Assembly (NCBI GenBank): GCA_012837385.1
Contig: DURH01000059.1
Location: 18,851-82,850 of the forward strand
Length of the DNA: 64,000 nucleotides
Source of the DNA: Bacillota bacterium
GTDB taxonomy: Bacteria > Bacillota > Limnochordia > Darwinibacteriales > Darwinibacteriaceae
Direction of reading: 5' to 3'
Of this stretch, positions 44,906 to 53,647 are shown one piece after another (within the stretch, counting starts at the first letter, position 1; every line of letters begins with the position of its first letter). The translations under genes were made by a program, and so were the position numbers. The notes beneath the pieces are model-generated. The model ran no database searches. It was not told the DNA's origin and saw only the letters and a program-made list of their open reading frames with translations.

Positions 44906-45890
44906 GCAGGCCAAGCTTAAGGAGCTGAGGAGCCGGATGTCCTGGCAGGATGTGGGCCCCTTTGCGGCAGTGATCGCACTGATGATTTTGGGGACCACCA
45001 TCAATCCCACCTTCCTGTCCGCTGCCAACCTAACCAATGTGTTTACCCGCAGTGCTTTTACAGGGATTATCGCCATTGGGGCCACGTTCATTATCGGTAC
45101 AGGCAGTATTGACCTGTCCGTAGGATCCATGGCAGCCTTTAACTCGGGTATGATGATCATCTTCATGAACTACCTGGTCAAAACCTGGGGTGCAAGTTGG
45201 GCAGTTATCCTGGCCGCCATGGGCCTGTCCATGGTGCTGGGGGCAGTGGGAGGACTGATCAATGGCTTTGTCATCACCAAGGGCCGCATTGAGTCCTTCA
45301 TTGTTACTCTCGGAACCATGGGGATTTTCCGGTCGCTGGTTACTTACTTGGCAGATGGCGGAACTCTGTCCCTGAACCTGTCCATGCGGGGATTGTATCG
45401 TCCCGTCTACTACGGTACCCTTTGGGGGATTCCCATCCCGCTCATCGCCTTTTTTGTGGTGGCGGTGGCGGGAGCCGTTCTGCTCTACAAAACCAGGTTC
45501 GGCCGCTATGTGCTGGCCATTGGTTCCAATTATGATGTGGCGCACTACTCCGCCATTAACGTGAATAGGATCCGCACCCTCACCTATATCCTCCAGGGAA
45601 TCTGTGTTGCCATAGCTACCATCATCTATGTTCCCCGCTTAGGTTCGGCCAGCAGTACCACTGGTTTAGGGTGGGAGCTGGAAGCCATTGCTGCGGTCAT
45701 TATCGGCGGCACAGCCATGAAAGGCGGATCGGCGAAGATTTGGGGAACGGTGGCTGGTGCTGTCATCTTTTCCATCATCGGCAACATTCTCAATCTGTCT
45801 GATGCCATCAGCCAGTACTTGAATGGAGCAGTACAGGGGTTAATCATCATTGGCGCTGTGCTGTTGCAGCGAACCAGTAAAGACCAATAA
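44883..45890 (+). CDS. Ribose-type sugar ABC transporter permease
   Basis: RbsC-like permease of 335 residues with the family GTGSIDLSVGSMAAFNSG segment, GRIESFIVTLGTMGIFRS, the docking region near YDVAHYSAINVNRIR and AAVIIGGTAMKGG. ATG 44883 overlaps the ATPase stop region; GGAG precedes it. It lies ahead of the binding protein. Confidence 0.94.
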   Translation: MNQLTTTRQAKLKELRSRMSWQDVGPFAAVIALMILGTTINPTFLSAANLTNVFTRSAFTGIIAIGATFIIGTGSIDLSVGSMAAFNSGMMIIFMNYLVKTWGASWAVILAAMGLSMVLGAVGGLINGFVITKGRIESFIVTLGTMGIFRSLVTYLADGGTLSLNLSMRGLYRPVYYGTLWGIPIPLIAFFVVAVAGAVLLYKTRFGRYVLAIGSNYDVAHYSAINVNRIRTLTYILQGICVAIATIIYVPRLGSASSTTGLGWELEAIAAVIIGGTAMKGGSAKIWGTVAGAVIFSIIGNILNLSDAISQYLNGAVQGLIIIGAVLLQRTSKDQ

Positions 45891-45966
45891 CCTTCAGAAA
45901 GGGGGGCTGGAGCAAGTCGTAATTGTCTCGCCAAAACTATAGCATCACTTGAAAGGAGCGAACACA

Positions 45967-46920
45967 TTGAGAAGAACAATTGTTGTTTTGACTGTGTTGA
46001 CTCTCTTCACTCTTCTTATTGCGCCCGCAGCTTTGGCGCAGGATAAAGTGGTGATCGGGGTATCTATCCCAGCGGCAACCCACGGCTGGACCGGCGGTAT
46101 CAACTACTGGGCTAGAGTAACCCAAGAACGGCTGAAGAACACCTATCCTAACCTGGAGATCATTCTTGTTACTGCTGGCAGCGCTGCTGAACAGGCTAAT
46201 ACCCTGGAAGACCTCTACGCTATCCACAACATCGATGCTCTGGTCATCCTGCCCTTCGAGTCGGATCCCCTCACAGATCCGGTGGAAATGCTGAAAATGC
46301 AGGGTGTGTTTATCACCGTTGTGGACCGCGGCTTGACCAAGGAAGGTATCGCGGATATCTATGTAGCAGGTGACAACCACGCCATGGGACGTGTGTCTGG
46401 CGAATACATGGTGGAAGCTCTGGGCGGCAAGGGAGATATCGTAGTGCTGCGCGGTATTCCAACCGTGATTGACAACTACAGGTTCGATTCCTTTATGGAA
46501 GTGATCGAGGGAACGGAGATCAATGTCCTCGACTGGCAGTACGCCAACTGGAACCGTGACGATGGATTCCAGGTGATGCAGGACTTCTTGGCCCGCTTCC
46601 CCAAGATCGACGCAGTTTGGGCCCAAGACGATGACGTGGCCCTGGGTGTAATTGAGGCTGTAAAACAGGCCGGCAGGGAAGATGAGCTCTTCATCGTGGG
46701 CGGCGCTGGCATGAAGGAAATGATCAAGAGGGTAATGGACGGCGACCGTCTCATTCCAGTAGACGTTCTCTATCCGCCTGCAATGATCGCCACCGGCATG
46801 GAAGTAACCGCTCTGCGCTTTGTGTCCAATGCTTCGGTTCTGGGCGAGTACATTCTCGACGCAACTCTGGTAACCCCAGAGAATGCTCACCTCTACTACT
46901 TCCCAGATTCGCCGTTCTAA
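45967..46920 (+). CDS. Ribose-type sugar ABC binding protein
   Basis: This type-I periplasmic binding protein (RbsB-like) is about 317 residues, with a Sec signal peptide ending APAALA-QDK and no lipobox. The mature protein starts VVIGVSIPAATHGWTGGINYW, and has VILPFESDPLTDPVE and WAQDDDVALGVIEA. TTG 45967 is chosen because AAAGGAG lies upstream with a normal gap; an earlier TTG at 45949 precedes it. The order ATPase, permease, binding protein is reversed from the xylose operon. The ligand is unknown; neighbours suggest a sugar or polyol. Confidence 0.92.
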   Translation: MRRTIVVLTVLTLFTLLIAPAALAQDKVVIGVSIPAATHGWTGGINYWARVTQERLKNTYPNLEIILVTAGSAAEQANTLEDLYAIHNIDALVILPFESDPLTDPVEMLKMQGVFITVVDRGLTKEGIADIYVAGDNHAMGRVSGEYMVEALGGKGDIVVLRGIPTVIDNYRFDSFMEVIEGTEINVLDWQYANWNRDDGFQVMQDFLARFPKIDAVWAQDDDVALGVIEAVKQAGREDELFIVGGAGMKEMIKRVMDGDRLIPVDVLYPPAMIATGMEVTALRFVSNASVLGEYILDATLVTPENAHLYYFPDSPF

Positions 46921-46944
46921 GAGCGGTCTCTCAAAAGCATAAAG

Positions 46945-46977
46945 CAACCCGGCAGCCTCAAAGCGCCGGGTTGTTTT
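46945..46977. terminator. Bidirectional terminator between the ABC operon and oxidoreductase B
   Basis: CAACCCGGC and GCCGGGTTG form a perfect 9-base-pair stem with an 11-base loop, followed by TTTT. It separates the convergent binding-protein and oxidoreductase genes. Confidence 0.85.
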
Positions 46978-46978
46978 C

Positions 46979-48130
46979 TTAGTCGAATTTCACCCACACA
47001 GAGCCCTGCTTGGAACTTTCTACACATCTGTGGATGAACTTCACTCCCTGCAGCCCCGCCTTGACATCGGGGAAGTCCAGATCCTCTGGGGTCAGTTCTC
47101 GGCCCTCTTTGAGTTTGAGCAGGGCACTGTTGAACTTGCGGTAGGTATTGGCAAACATCTCATAGTAACCTTCTGAGTGGCCAGCAGCCAAACGGGTCAT
47201 CTGGGCAGCTTCTGGATAGAAGTAGGGGTTGCCTCGCCGCATGGTTTGGGTGGGCTCGTCCACTTTAGCCACCTGCAGGTAATTGGGATCCTCTTGGCAC
47301 CAGGCCAGGCTGCCTTTGGTTCCATAGATGCGCACTGTGAGGGGATTGTCGTGCCCCACCGCGACCTGCGAGCACCAGTAGTTGCCCACGGCGCCGTTCT
47401 TGTACTTCACCAAAACGTGGGCGTTAGTATCCAAGGGCCGGTTGTCCCCGCCGAAGTTGTCCAAGCGGGCACAGAGCTCCTCGATCTCCAGACCGGTGAT
47501 GTAGGACACAGTGTGTTCAACATGGGTGCCGATATCGCCCACGCAGTTGGAAATGCCGGCATGCTTGGGGTTCATCCGCCACGGCGCTTCGTCAGTCCCC
47601 TCATGTTCCACTGGCCCCACCAGCCAGCCCATGGGGTATTCTGCCACAACAACTTTGATGTCTCCGATGTCACCGTTTTTCACCATGAGCTGTGCCTGTT
47701 TCACTGCAGGGCACTGCGAATAGCAATAGGTTACGCAGAACAGCAGGCCTTTCTTGGCAGCGAGCTCGGCCAGCTCTTCCGCTTCCTCAACAGTGACAGT
47801 CATGGGCTTGTCGCACACCACATGAATCCCCTGCTCCAGGAAGGCTTTGGCTGCCGCATAGTGGGCGGAATTGGGGCTGGCAATAATCACATAGTCAATG
47901 CCATCTTCCCTGGCGGCTTCCTTTTCCGCCATTTCATTGTGATCCCGGTACAAGCGCTCTGGATCGAGCTCCAGCTCTTCACCAGTAGCCAGGGTCCGTT
48001 CGTAGCTGCGGGAAAAACAGCCTGCCACCAGCACCGCCTGCCGATCAAATTCCGCTCCTTTGCGGTGTACATCGCCGATAAAGGACCCTGAGGCCCCGCC
48101 AACCATTCCGTAACGAAGCTTACCTCTCAT
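46979..48130 (-). CDS. Gfo/Idh/MocA family oxidoreductase (copy B)
   Basis: This 383-residue dehydrogenase is a full-length paralogue of the one at 42001. Start LRYGMVGGASGSFIGDVHRK, CDKPMTVTVEEAEEL and GDIGTHVEHTVSYITG match copy A at the same positions, with small differences (Tyr for Phe, Met for Leu), and the shared end FIHRCVESSKQGSVWVKF. Two copies on either side of one transporter suggest two redox steps in one pathway or two related substrates. ATG 48130 lies at the end of the leader; GGAGGTG precedes it. Confidence 0.92.
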   Translation of the reverse strand: MRGKLRYGMVGGASGSFIGDVHRKGAEFDRQAVLVAGCFSRSYERTLATGEELELDPERLYRDHNEMAEKEAAREDGIDYVIIASPNSAHYAAAKAFLEQGIHVVCDKPMTVTVEEAEELAELAAKKGLLFCVTYCYSQCPAVKQAQLMVKNGDIGDIKVVVAEYPMGWLVGPVEHEGTDEAPWRMNPKHAGISNCVGDIGTHVEHTVSYITGLEIEELCARLDNFGGDNRPLDTNAHVLVKYKNGAVGNYWCSQVAVGHDNPLTVRIYGTKGSLAWCQEDPNYLQVAKVDEPTQTMRRGNPYFYPEAAQMTRLAAGHSEGYYEMFANTYRKFNSALLKLKEGRELTPEDLDFPDVKAGLQGVKFIHRCVESSKQGSVWVKFD

Positions 48131-48317
48131 TTGGCACCTCCGTAATCAAAATCTTTCCAAACTGTATTAGGCAGTCCGCCCCCAGAACCCTGCTTCGCTA
48201 ATTGCTAGCCCGAACATCTGGCGAAAATCCCCACCGGAAGAAGACTCAGTTTTTAGAGGAATACTGGCGTCAGAAGGAGAACCAAATCAGGAATACATGT
48301 TGGAAAGGGAGTCTATT

Positions 48318-49586
48318 TTGGAAACGTTAGCCATCGTACTATTTGCCATTACCTACATCATGCTTCTGCTCTTGCCTCGCTACAGGCCGCATATCGCGCT
48401 TACCTCGGCAGCTGCATTCATAGTAGTAGGTATCGTTCCCCTCAACCTGGTGTTCGGATTTATTGACTGGAACGTCATTCTGATGATTGCGGGAACCATG
48501 GGTATTGTATCCCTGTTTATCGAGTCGCGAATGCCCGCCCTCTTGGCCGATCTGATCCTAGAGAAGACGCCAAGCATCCGCTGGGCCATCGTGGCTTTAT
48601 CTTTGTTCTCCGGCCTGATCTCTGCTTTTGTGGATAACGTGGCCACTGTTTTGATTGTGGCTCCGGTAGCCATGAGTATTGCCAAAAAACAGGGGATTTC
48701 GCCTGTAACCAGTGTAATTGCTGTTGCCATCGCTTCTAACCTCCAGGGCGCGGCAACCCTGGTGGGCGATGCCACTTCCATCCTCTTAGGTGGACATGCC
48801 AATTTGGATTTCTTAGATTTCTTCTGGCTCCAGGGCCGGCCTGGTATGTTCTGGGTGGTGCAGGCTGGTGCCGTAGCAGCCACCGTCATCCTTTATTGGG
48901 TGCTGCGCTCCACCAAGGGCGATGTTCAGCCCCAGGAGCGCACTAAGGTAGAAGATCGCTTCCCCGGCTATCTTTTGGTTTTCATGGTGGTGCTCCTGAT
49001 CCTGGCCTCCTTTATACCTGAGAAGCCTGCCATTACCAATGGCTTGATCTGCACCGCTCTCTTCGTGGTGGGCTTAGTTCGGGATTTGGCCCGGGGCGGT
49101 GGTGTGAACAAGACCTGGAAGACCATCCTTGATATTGACTTCTTTACACTGCTCCTGCTCATGGGCCTCTTTGTGGTAGTAGGCGGTCTGACCCAAGCTG
49201 GGGTAATCGAAAGATTCGCTGCCTTTATCGCCAGGACAGGACAGGGTAATGTGTTTGTGATTTACACCATGATCGTCTGGATGTCGGTAATAATCTCTGG
49301 TTTTGTGGACAACATTCCTTATGTGGCCACCATGCTGCCTGTGGTGGGTGGAGTTGCTTCTATCCTCGGCATCGAGCCCAACCTGCTTTACTTCGGACTG
49401 TTGTGCGGAGCCACTTTAGGCGGAAATCTCACTCCCATTGGAGCTTCAGCCAATATCACCGGCATTGGGCTGTTGCGGAAGGAAGGGTACGAGGTCAGCG
49501 CTGGCCAGTTTATGCGCCTAGGCATCCCCTTCACTTTAGCTGCTGTAATTACAGGATACCTGCTGGTGTGGTTCCTCTGGAGTTGA
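48318..49586 (+). CDS. ArsB/NhaD/CitM-type ion transporter
   Basis: This 422-residue membrane protein of the ion-transporter superfamily has about eleven membrane segments. The repeated family motifs are SAFVDNVATVLIVAPVAM and SGFVDNIPYVATMLPVV, as in ArsB arsenite pumps and NhaD-type or P-protein transporters; GNLTPIGASANI and VAIASNLQGAATLVGD are also typical. The start is uncertain: TTG 48318 (AAAGGGAG six bases upstream) gives METLAIVLFAITY; ATG 48297 lacks a close ribosome site. No arsR, arsC or ArsA is present, so arsenite export is not supported; sodium or dicarboxylate transport is possible. Confidence 0.9.
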   Translation: METLAIVLFAITYIMLLLLPRYRPHIALTSAAAFIVVGIVPLNLVFGFIDWNVILMIAGTMGIVSLFIESRMPALLADLILEKTPSIRWAIVALSLFSGLISAFVDNVATVLIVAPVAMSIAKKQGISPVTSVIAVAIASNLQGAATLVGDATSILLGGHANLDFLDFFWLQGRPGMFWVVQAGAVAATVILYWVLRSTKGDVQPQERTKVEDRFPGYLLVFMVVLLILASFIPEKPAITNGLICTALFVVGLVRDLARGGGVNKTWKTILDIDFFTLLLLMGLFVVVGGLTQAGVIERFAAFIARTGQGNVFVIYTMIVWMSVIISGFVDNIPYVATMLPVVGGVASILGIEPNLLYFGLLCGATLGGNLTPIGASANITGIGLLRKEGYEVSAGQFMRLGIPFTLAAVITGYLLVWFLWS

Positions 49587-49591
49587 GTGCA

Positions 49592-50263
49592 GTGATCGGA
49601 ACCCGAAACGAAGGTTCTCTTCATGCCAGCTTAAAGGAGTATTATTGCCAGCCAGGGGATCTCTGTGAGGGTGAAGTGGATGGCTACTTGATTGATCTGA
49701 TCAAGCCTGGGCGGCTGGTGGAGATTCAGACCAGGAACTTCTCGGCCCTGAAGGTGAAACTGGAGAACCTACTCCAGAAACACCAGGTGCAGCTGGTGCA
49801 TCCCATCAGCGTCAGGCGCCAGATTAGGCGGGTTGCCCCTGAAACAGGCGAAGTTTTGAGTAGGAGGAAATCCCCGAAAAAGGGAGATATCTACGATTTG
49901 TTTGCGGAGCTGGTGAGCATTCCTCATCTGCTCCTGCATCCCAATTTGACCATAGAAGCTGCCCTGGTAGTCGATGAAGAGATTCGCTGTGCTGACGGCC
50001 AGGGCAGCTGGCGCCGTAGGGGAGTGAGCATAGTAGATAGGCTGCTGGTGGAAGTGCTGGAAACCCGGGCCTTCTACTCTAGAGATCATTATCTGGCCCT
50101 CCTGCCTGGGGAACTCCCTGCTCAGTTCACCAATAAAGAACTGGCGCACTGCTTGGGAATTGCGGTGCCCAAAGCCCGTAGGGTGAGTTATACCTTAAAG
50201 CACGCCGGCCTGATCAGGGAAGTGGGTAAGCGGGGGAATGAAATACTGCATGAAGTGGATTAG
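49592..50263 (+). CDS. Nuclease-like protein with winged-helix C-terminus
   Basis: This 223-residue protein begins EGSLHASLKEYYCQPGDL. The segment GYLIDLIKPGRLVEIQTRNF, then LKVKLENLL, looks like a PD-(D/E)xK-type core (Asp, Glu-x-Gln and Lys). The C-terminus (FTNKELAHCLGIAVPKARR) is a winged HTH. I recognise it as a widespread conserved protein of the Firmicutes and related phyla but not as a named family, and the nuclease reading is inference. GTG 49592 follows GGAG; the stop of the transporter gene lies at 49584-49586. Confidence 0.7.
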   Translation: MIGTRNEGSLHASLKEYYCQPGDLCEGEVDGYLIDLIKPGRLVEIQTRNFSALKVKLENLLQKHQVQLVHPISVRRQIRRVAPETGEVLSRRKSPKKGDIYDLFAELVSIPHLLLHPNLTIEAALVVDEEIRCADGQGSWRRRGVSIVDRLLVEVLETRAFYSRDHYLALLPGELPAQFTNKELAHCLGIAVPKARRVSYTLKHAGLIREVGKRGNEILHEVD

Positions 50264-50292
50264 TTTTCCACATTATACACAGGTTACCCACA
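50264..50292. other. Three DnaA-box-like sites
   Basis: TTTTCCACA (50264), TTATACACA (50273) and TTACCCACA (50284) each differ by one base from the DnaA box TTATCCACA and follow one another on the same strand. They sit in an otherwise empty 168-base gap. Whether they bind DnaA is not known. Confidence 0.4.
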
Positions 50293-50367
50293 ACACACCG
50301 CGCAAAACAGATGTTTCCACCCTGCATTTAGTGGTCGGCCTTGTTACGAATGTATAGTAATAGTGTG

Positions 50368-50405
50368 TTGCCAGTAAATAACTAATGTGATATAGTTATC
50401 ATTAG
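50368..50405 (+). promoter_or_regulatory. Rubrerythrin promoter with overlapping palindrome
   Basis: TTGCCA (50368-50373) and TATAGT (50391-50396) are 17 bases apart. A near-perfect palindrome CTAATGTGATA/TATCATTAG (50382-50405) overlaps the -10 box, resembling Fur/PerR-type operators. Confidence 0.6.
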
Positions 50406-50431
50406 CACTTTTGATAAGGAGGAGATCAGCC

Positions 50432-50935
50432 ATGCGAAAAATGACAGAACAGAACCTGAGGGATGCTTTTTCCGGTGAGAGCCAAGCCCATATGAAGTAC
50501 CAGATCTACAGTGCTGTTGCCGAAAAGGAAGGCTACCCCAATGTGGCCAAACTGTTCAAAGCCATTGCCTATGCTGAACTGGTTCACGCTCGCAACCATC
50601 TCAAGGAGCTCGGTGGTATCAATGATTCCGTTGCCAACCTGCAGGACGCCTATAATGGTGAGACATTTGAGATTGAAGAAATGTATCCTGCATACAAGGT
50701 AGTTGCCGAACTGCAGGAGGAAAAGGGCGCTGTACGGTCTACCCACTATGCCTTAGAAGCTGAAAAGATCCACGCCAACATGTACGACGAAGCGAAAAAG
50801 ACAGTGATGGAGAAACAGGATATCGAACTGGGTACCGTCTGGGTCTGCGATGTCTGCGGCTGGACCCATGAGGGAGATGCACCAGACAAATGCCCCATCT
50901 GTTCTGCGCCTAAGAGCAAACTCCTGCCATTCTAA
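50432..50935 (+). CDS. Rubrerythrin
   Basis: Non-heme diiron peroxidase of 167 residues that reduces hydrogen peroxide in anaerobes. The N-terminal ferritin-like four-helix part has AFSGESQAHMKYQIY and a later AYAELVHARNH with the diiron glutamates and histidine. The C-terminal rubredoxin domain has CDVCGWTHEGDAPDKCPICS, binding one iron through four cysteines. ATG 50432 follows AAGGAGG. The palindromic promoter suggests control by a peroxide or iron sensor. Confidence 0.97.
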   Translation: MRKMTEQNLRDAFSGESQAHMKYQIYSAVAEKEGYPNVAKLFKAIAYAELVHARNHLKELGGINDSVANLQDAYNGETFEIEEMYPAYKVVAELQEEKGAVRSTHYALEAEKIHANMYDEAKKTVMEKQDIELGTVWVCDVCGWTHEGDAPDKCPICSAPKSKLLPF

Positions 50936-50950
50936 ACAGGGAGGTTGATT

Positions 50951-52681
50951 ATGCAGACCTTTAACATCAAGATTGGAGGACAGGCGGGGCAAGGTCTAGT
51001 GTCCATAGGGAACATCCTGCTGCGGGCTGCCACCCAGGAAGGATGGCACTTGTTTGCCCACCAAGATTATGAGTCCCGGATTCGCGGCGGCCACAATTTC
51101 TTTCAGATCCGCTTGGCGGACAGAGCTGTGGCCACGTGGGAGAACGACATTGACGTCCTAGTTGCCCTTGATGAAGCCACCATCACCTTGGAGCTGGAGG
51201 AGCTCAAGGCCGATGGTGTGGTCATCTACGATCCAGATGTTTTAGGTGATGAAGCAAAAGAACTAGTAAACAGACCCAACTGCATCGGCCTGCCCTTTGC
51301 CCAGGTGGCAGAGGAGCTGGGCCAGCCCAAGATTATGGCCAACGCGGCCGCCGCGGGGGCCATTTGGGCTCTGCTGAGTGAAGACATTAAGGTGCTCCAC
51401 GAGACGCTGGATCTGATGTTTATGGGTAAGGGCCAGCAGATTGTGGCAGGAAACCAAAAGGTGGCTTCAGCCGGTTTTGAGCGGGTGAGGGAGATTCTGG
51501 GGGAAAGGCCCAGGCCCTCCAAACCGGCTCATCCCGGAGCGCGGCTTCTGCTCAAGGGTAATGATGCCCTTCCTCTAGGCGCGCTCGCGGCTGGCCTGAA
51601 GTTTATGAGTGCCTATCCCATGACGCCCTCCACTGGAGTGACGGAGTTAATCTCCGAATACGGCAGAGCAGCCAATGTGGTGATGGAACAGGCTGAGGAC
51701 GAGATCTCCGCGATCAACATGGCTATCGGCGCCAGCTACGCAGGGGTGCGGTCCATGACCGCCACCTCCGGCGGCGGTTTTGCCTTAATGACGGAAGCGT
51801 TGAGCTTAGCCGGCTCAGCGGAGATTCCCATTGTGGTCATTGACGCCATGCGGCCGGGACCCAGCACCGGGCTGCCTACCCGCACGGAACAGGGGGATTT
51901 GAGGTATGCAGTGGCCATGTCCTTTGGAGATTTCCCCAGGGCTGTGCTGGCCCCAGGTGATGTGGAAGAAGCCTTTTATCTGATGGGACAAGCCTTCAAC
52001 TTAGCGGAAGAATACCAGATGCCAGTTGTGGTGTTAAGCGATCAGCATCTAGCTGACTCGTATGTCACGGTTCCGCCCTTCGATTTAAGCAGAATCGAGA
52101 TTAGGCGGGGCAGGGTGGTGTCCGGCGCCGAGGCCGGCCCCGATTACGTGCGCTATCAATTCACCGAAGATGGAATTTCTCCCCGCCTCTACCCCGGTTT
52201 CGGGGAGGGTTTGGTGGTGAGTGCCGGTGATGAGCATGGTGAACACGGCCACCTTATAGAGGATGCGGAAACCCGCCAGAAAATGATGGACAAGCGCATG
52301 GCCAAGCAGAGGCTGGTGGAAGAAAACGCCCTGGAGCCTGTGCTCTGCGGCGCGGAAGAGGCGGAAGTTGTGCTCATCGGCTTTGGTTCCACCAAAGGAG
52401 CTATTGCCGAAGCAGTGGACATCCTGAACAGCCAGGGTGTGAAGGCCCAGGGAGTGCATCTGCCCCAGGTCTATCCTCTGCCCAGGAGCCTGGAAATGCT
52501 GATGAAGAAGCCTGCCCGCACCTATATCGTAGAAGCCAACTACTCCGGACAGCTGGAGGAACTGGTGGCTTCTCGTTTCGCCGTTAAGCCCACTGGAAGC
52601 ATCAGGCGTTATGATGGCAGGCCCATGAACGCCAAGTACATTCTCGATCAGCTCCAGGGAGGTGTTGGCAGTGGCAGTTAA
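50951..52681 (+). CDS. korA: 2-Oxoacid:acceptor oxidoreductase, gamma-alpha fusion
   Basis: This 576-residue protein is a fusion of the gamma domain (residues about 1-180, FNIKIGGQAGQGLVSIGNIL, SRIRGGHNF) and alpha domain (about 195-576, AGLKFMSAYPMTPSTGVTE) of the 2-oxoglutarate or 2-oxoacid:ferredoxin oxidoreductase. This layout is normal for KorA in the Firmicutes. ATG 50951 follows GGGAGGTTGATT; it precedes korB by an 11-base overlap. The small ferredoxin subunit (delta) is not present, so electrons would go to a separate ferredoxin. Confidence 0.94.
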   Translation: MQTFNIKIGGQAGQGLVSIGNILLRAATQEGWHLFAHQDYESRIRGGHNFFQIRLADRAVATWENDIDVLVALDEATITLELEELKADGVVIYDPDVLGDEAKELVNRPNCIGLPFAQVAEELGQPKIMANAAAAGAIWALLSEDIKVLHETLDLMFMGKGQQIVAGNQKVASAGFERVREILGERPRPSKPAHPGARLLLKGNDALPLGALAAGLKFMSAYPMTPSTGVTELISEYGRAANVVMEQAEDEISAINMAIGASYAGVRSMTATSGGGFALMTEALSLAGSAEIPIVVIDAMRPGPSTGLPTRTEQGDLRYAVAMSFGDFPRAVLAPGDVEEAFYLMGQAFNLAEEYQMPVVVLSDQHLADSYVTVPPFDLSRIEIRRGRVVSGAEAGPDYVRYQFTEDGISPRLYPGFGEGLVVSAGDEHGEHGHLIEDAETRQKMMDKRMAKQRLVEENALEPVLCGAEEAEVVLIGFGSTKGAIAEAVDILNSQGVKAQGVHLPQVYPLPRSLEMLMKKPARTYIVEANYSGQLEELVASRFAVKPTGSIRRYDGRPMNAKYILDQLQGGVGSGS

Positions 52682-53537
52682 CCAGGGATTTGAGGTATGC
52701 AGAGAAACTGCTTGGTGCCCTGGCTGCGGAAACTTCGGTATTGTGAGGAGCCTGGCTAAGGCACTTAACGAACTGGGGCTTAAACCCCAGGAAGTGCTCT
52801 ATGTTTCCGGCATCGGGCAGGCAGGCAAGCTGCCCCATTACATCACCGGAAACGTGCTGAACACCCTGCATGGCAGGACCTTACCCACAGCCACAGGGGC
52901 TAAGCTGGCCAACGGTGATCTCACTGTAATTGCCGTAGGCGGCGATGGCGATGGCTACGCCGAGGGGGGCAACCACTTCCTCCATGCCATCAGGAAGAAT
53001 GTGAATATCACCTATCTAGTCCACGATAACCAGGTCTTTGGCTTAACGAAGGGCCAGGCTTCGCCGAGAAGCGACCAGGGTATGGTTACGGCCACCACGC
53101 CCCAGGGCGTGTACAATGAGCCCTTTAATCCCCTGGCTACAGCAATCACGCTCAATGCCGGCTTTGTAGCCCGCAGCTACGCAGGGGATCAGGAGCATCT
53201 GGCCCGCACCATTCAAGCTGCCATCCAGCATGATGGTTTTGCCTTGATCGATGTGCTGCAGCCCTGTGTCACCTTTAACAAGATCAACACCTACCAGTTC
53301 TTCCGCTCCAGGGTGTACGATCTGGATCAGGAGGAGGGCTATGATCGCACTGACCGGCAGGCTGCCTGGGCTAAAAGCTGGGAATGGGGAGATCGAGTCC
53401 CCATCGGCATCTTCTACCAAGTGCCGAGGCCCACGCTGACTGACAGCTATGGGGAGATTCTCAAGACTCCCCTGGTCAAACAGGAGCTGGACACGGGTAT
53501 TGTGGAAGAGTTTCTCAAGGAGTTTAGAATCGGATAG
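52671..53537 (+). CDS. korB: 2-Oxoacid:acceptor oxidoreductase, beta subunit
   Basis: This 288-residue beta subunit carries the TPP-binding module: WCPGCGNFGIVRSL near the N-terminus, GDGDGYAEGGNHFLHA for the diphosphate-Mg site and NITYLVHDNQVFGLTKGQASP. The clustered cysteines near CPGC ligate an iron-sulfur cluster. GTG 52671 (GGAGG eight bases upstream) is preferred to GTG 52662. Together with KorA it oxidatively decarboxylates a 2-oxoacid, probably 2-oxoglutarate, to the CoA ester with reduction of ferredoxin. Confidence 0.95.
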   Translation: MAVNQGFEVCRETAWCPGCGNFGIVRSLAKALNELGLKPQEVLYVSGIGQAGKLPHYITGNVLNTLHGRTLPTATGAKLANGDLTVIAVGGDGDGYAEGGNHFLHAIRKNVNITYLVHDNQVFGLTKGQASPRSDQGMVTATTPQGVYNEPFNPLATAITLNAGFVARSYAGDQEHLARTIQAAIQHDGFALIDVLQPCVTFNKINTYQFFRSRVYDLDQEEGYDRTDRQAAWAKSWEWGDRVPIGIFYQVPRPTLTDSYGEILKTPLVKQELDTGIVEEFLKEFRIG

Positions 53538-53549
53538 GAAGAACAGCAG

Positions 53550-53576
53550 ACGGAGGATCGCTAGATCCTCCGTTTT
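53550..53576 (+). terminator. Terminator after korB
   Basis: ACGGAGGATC and GATCCTCCGT form a perfect 10-base-pair stem with a GCTA loop and TTTT. Confidence 0.9.
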
Positions 53577-53647
53577 CCCTGCGTACAGGAATTTCTGCCA
53601 GTATAGGGAATGGAACAAGGAAGAAAACAAGTAAAGGAATGAGCAGA

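Noticed and set aside
48318-49586. Arsenite efflux operon
   Set aside because: The transporter belongs to the ArsB superfamily, but no ArsR, ArsC or ArsA is present, and the motifs are shared with NhaD and dicarboxylate carriers.
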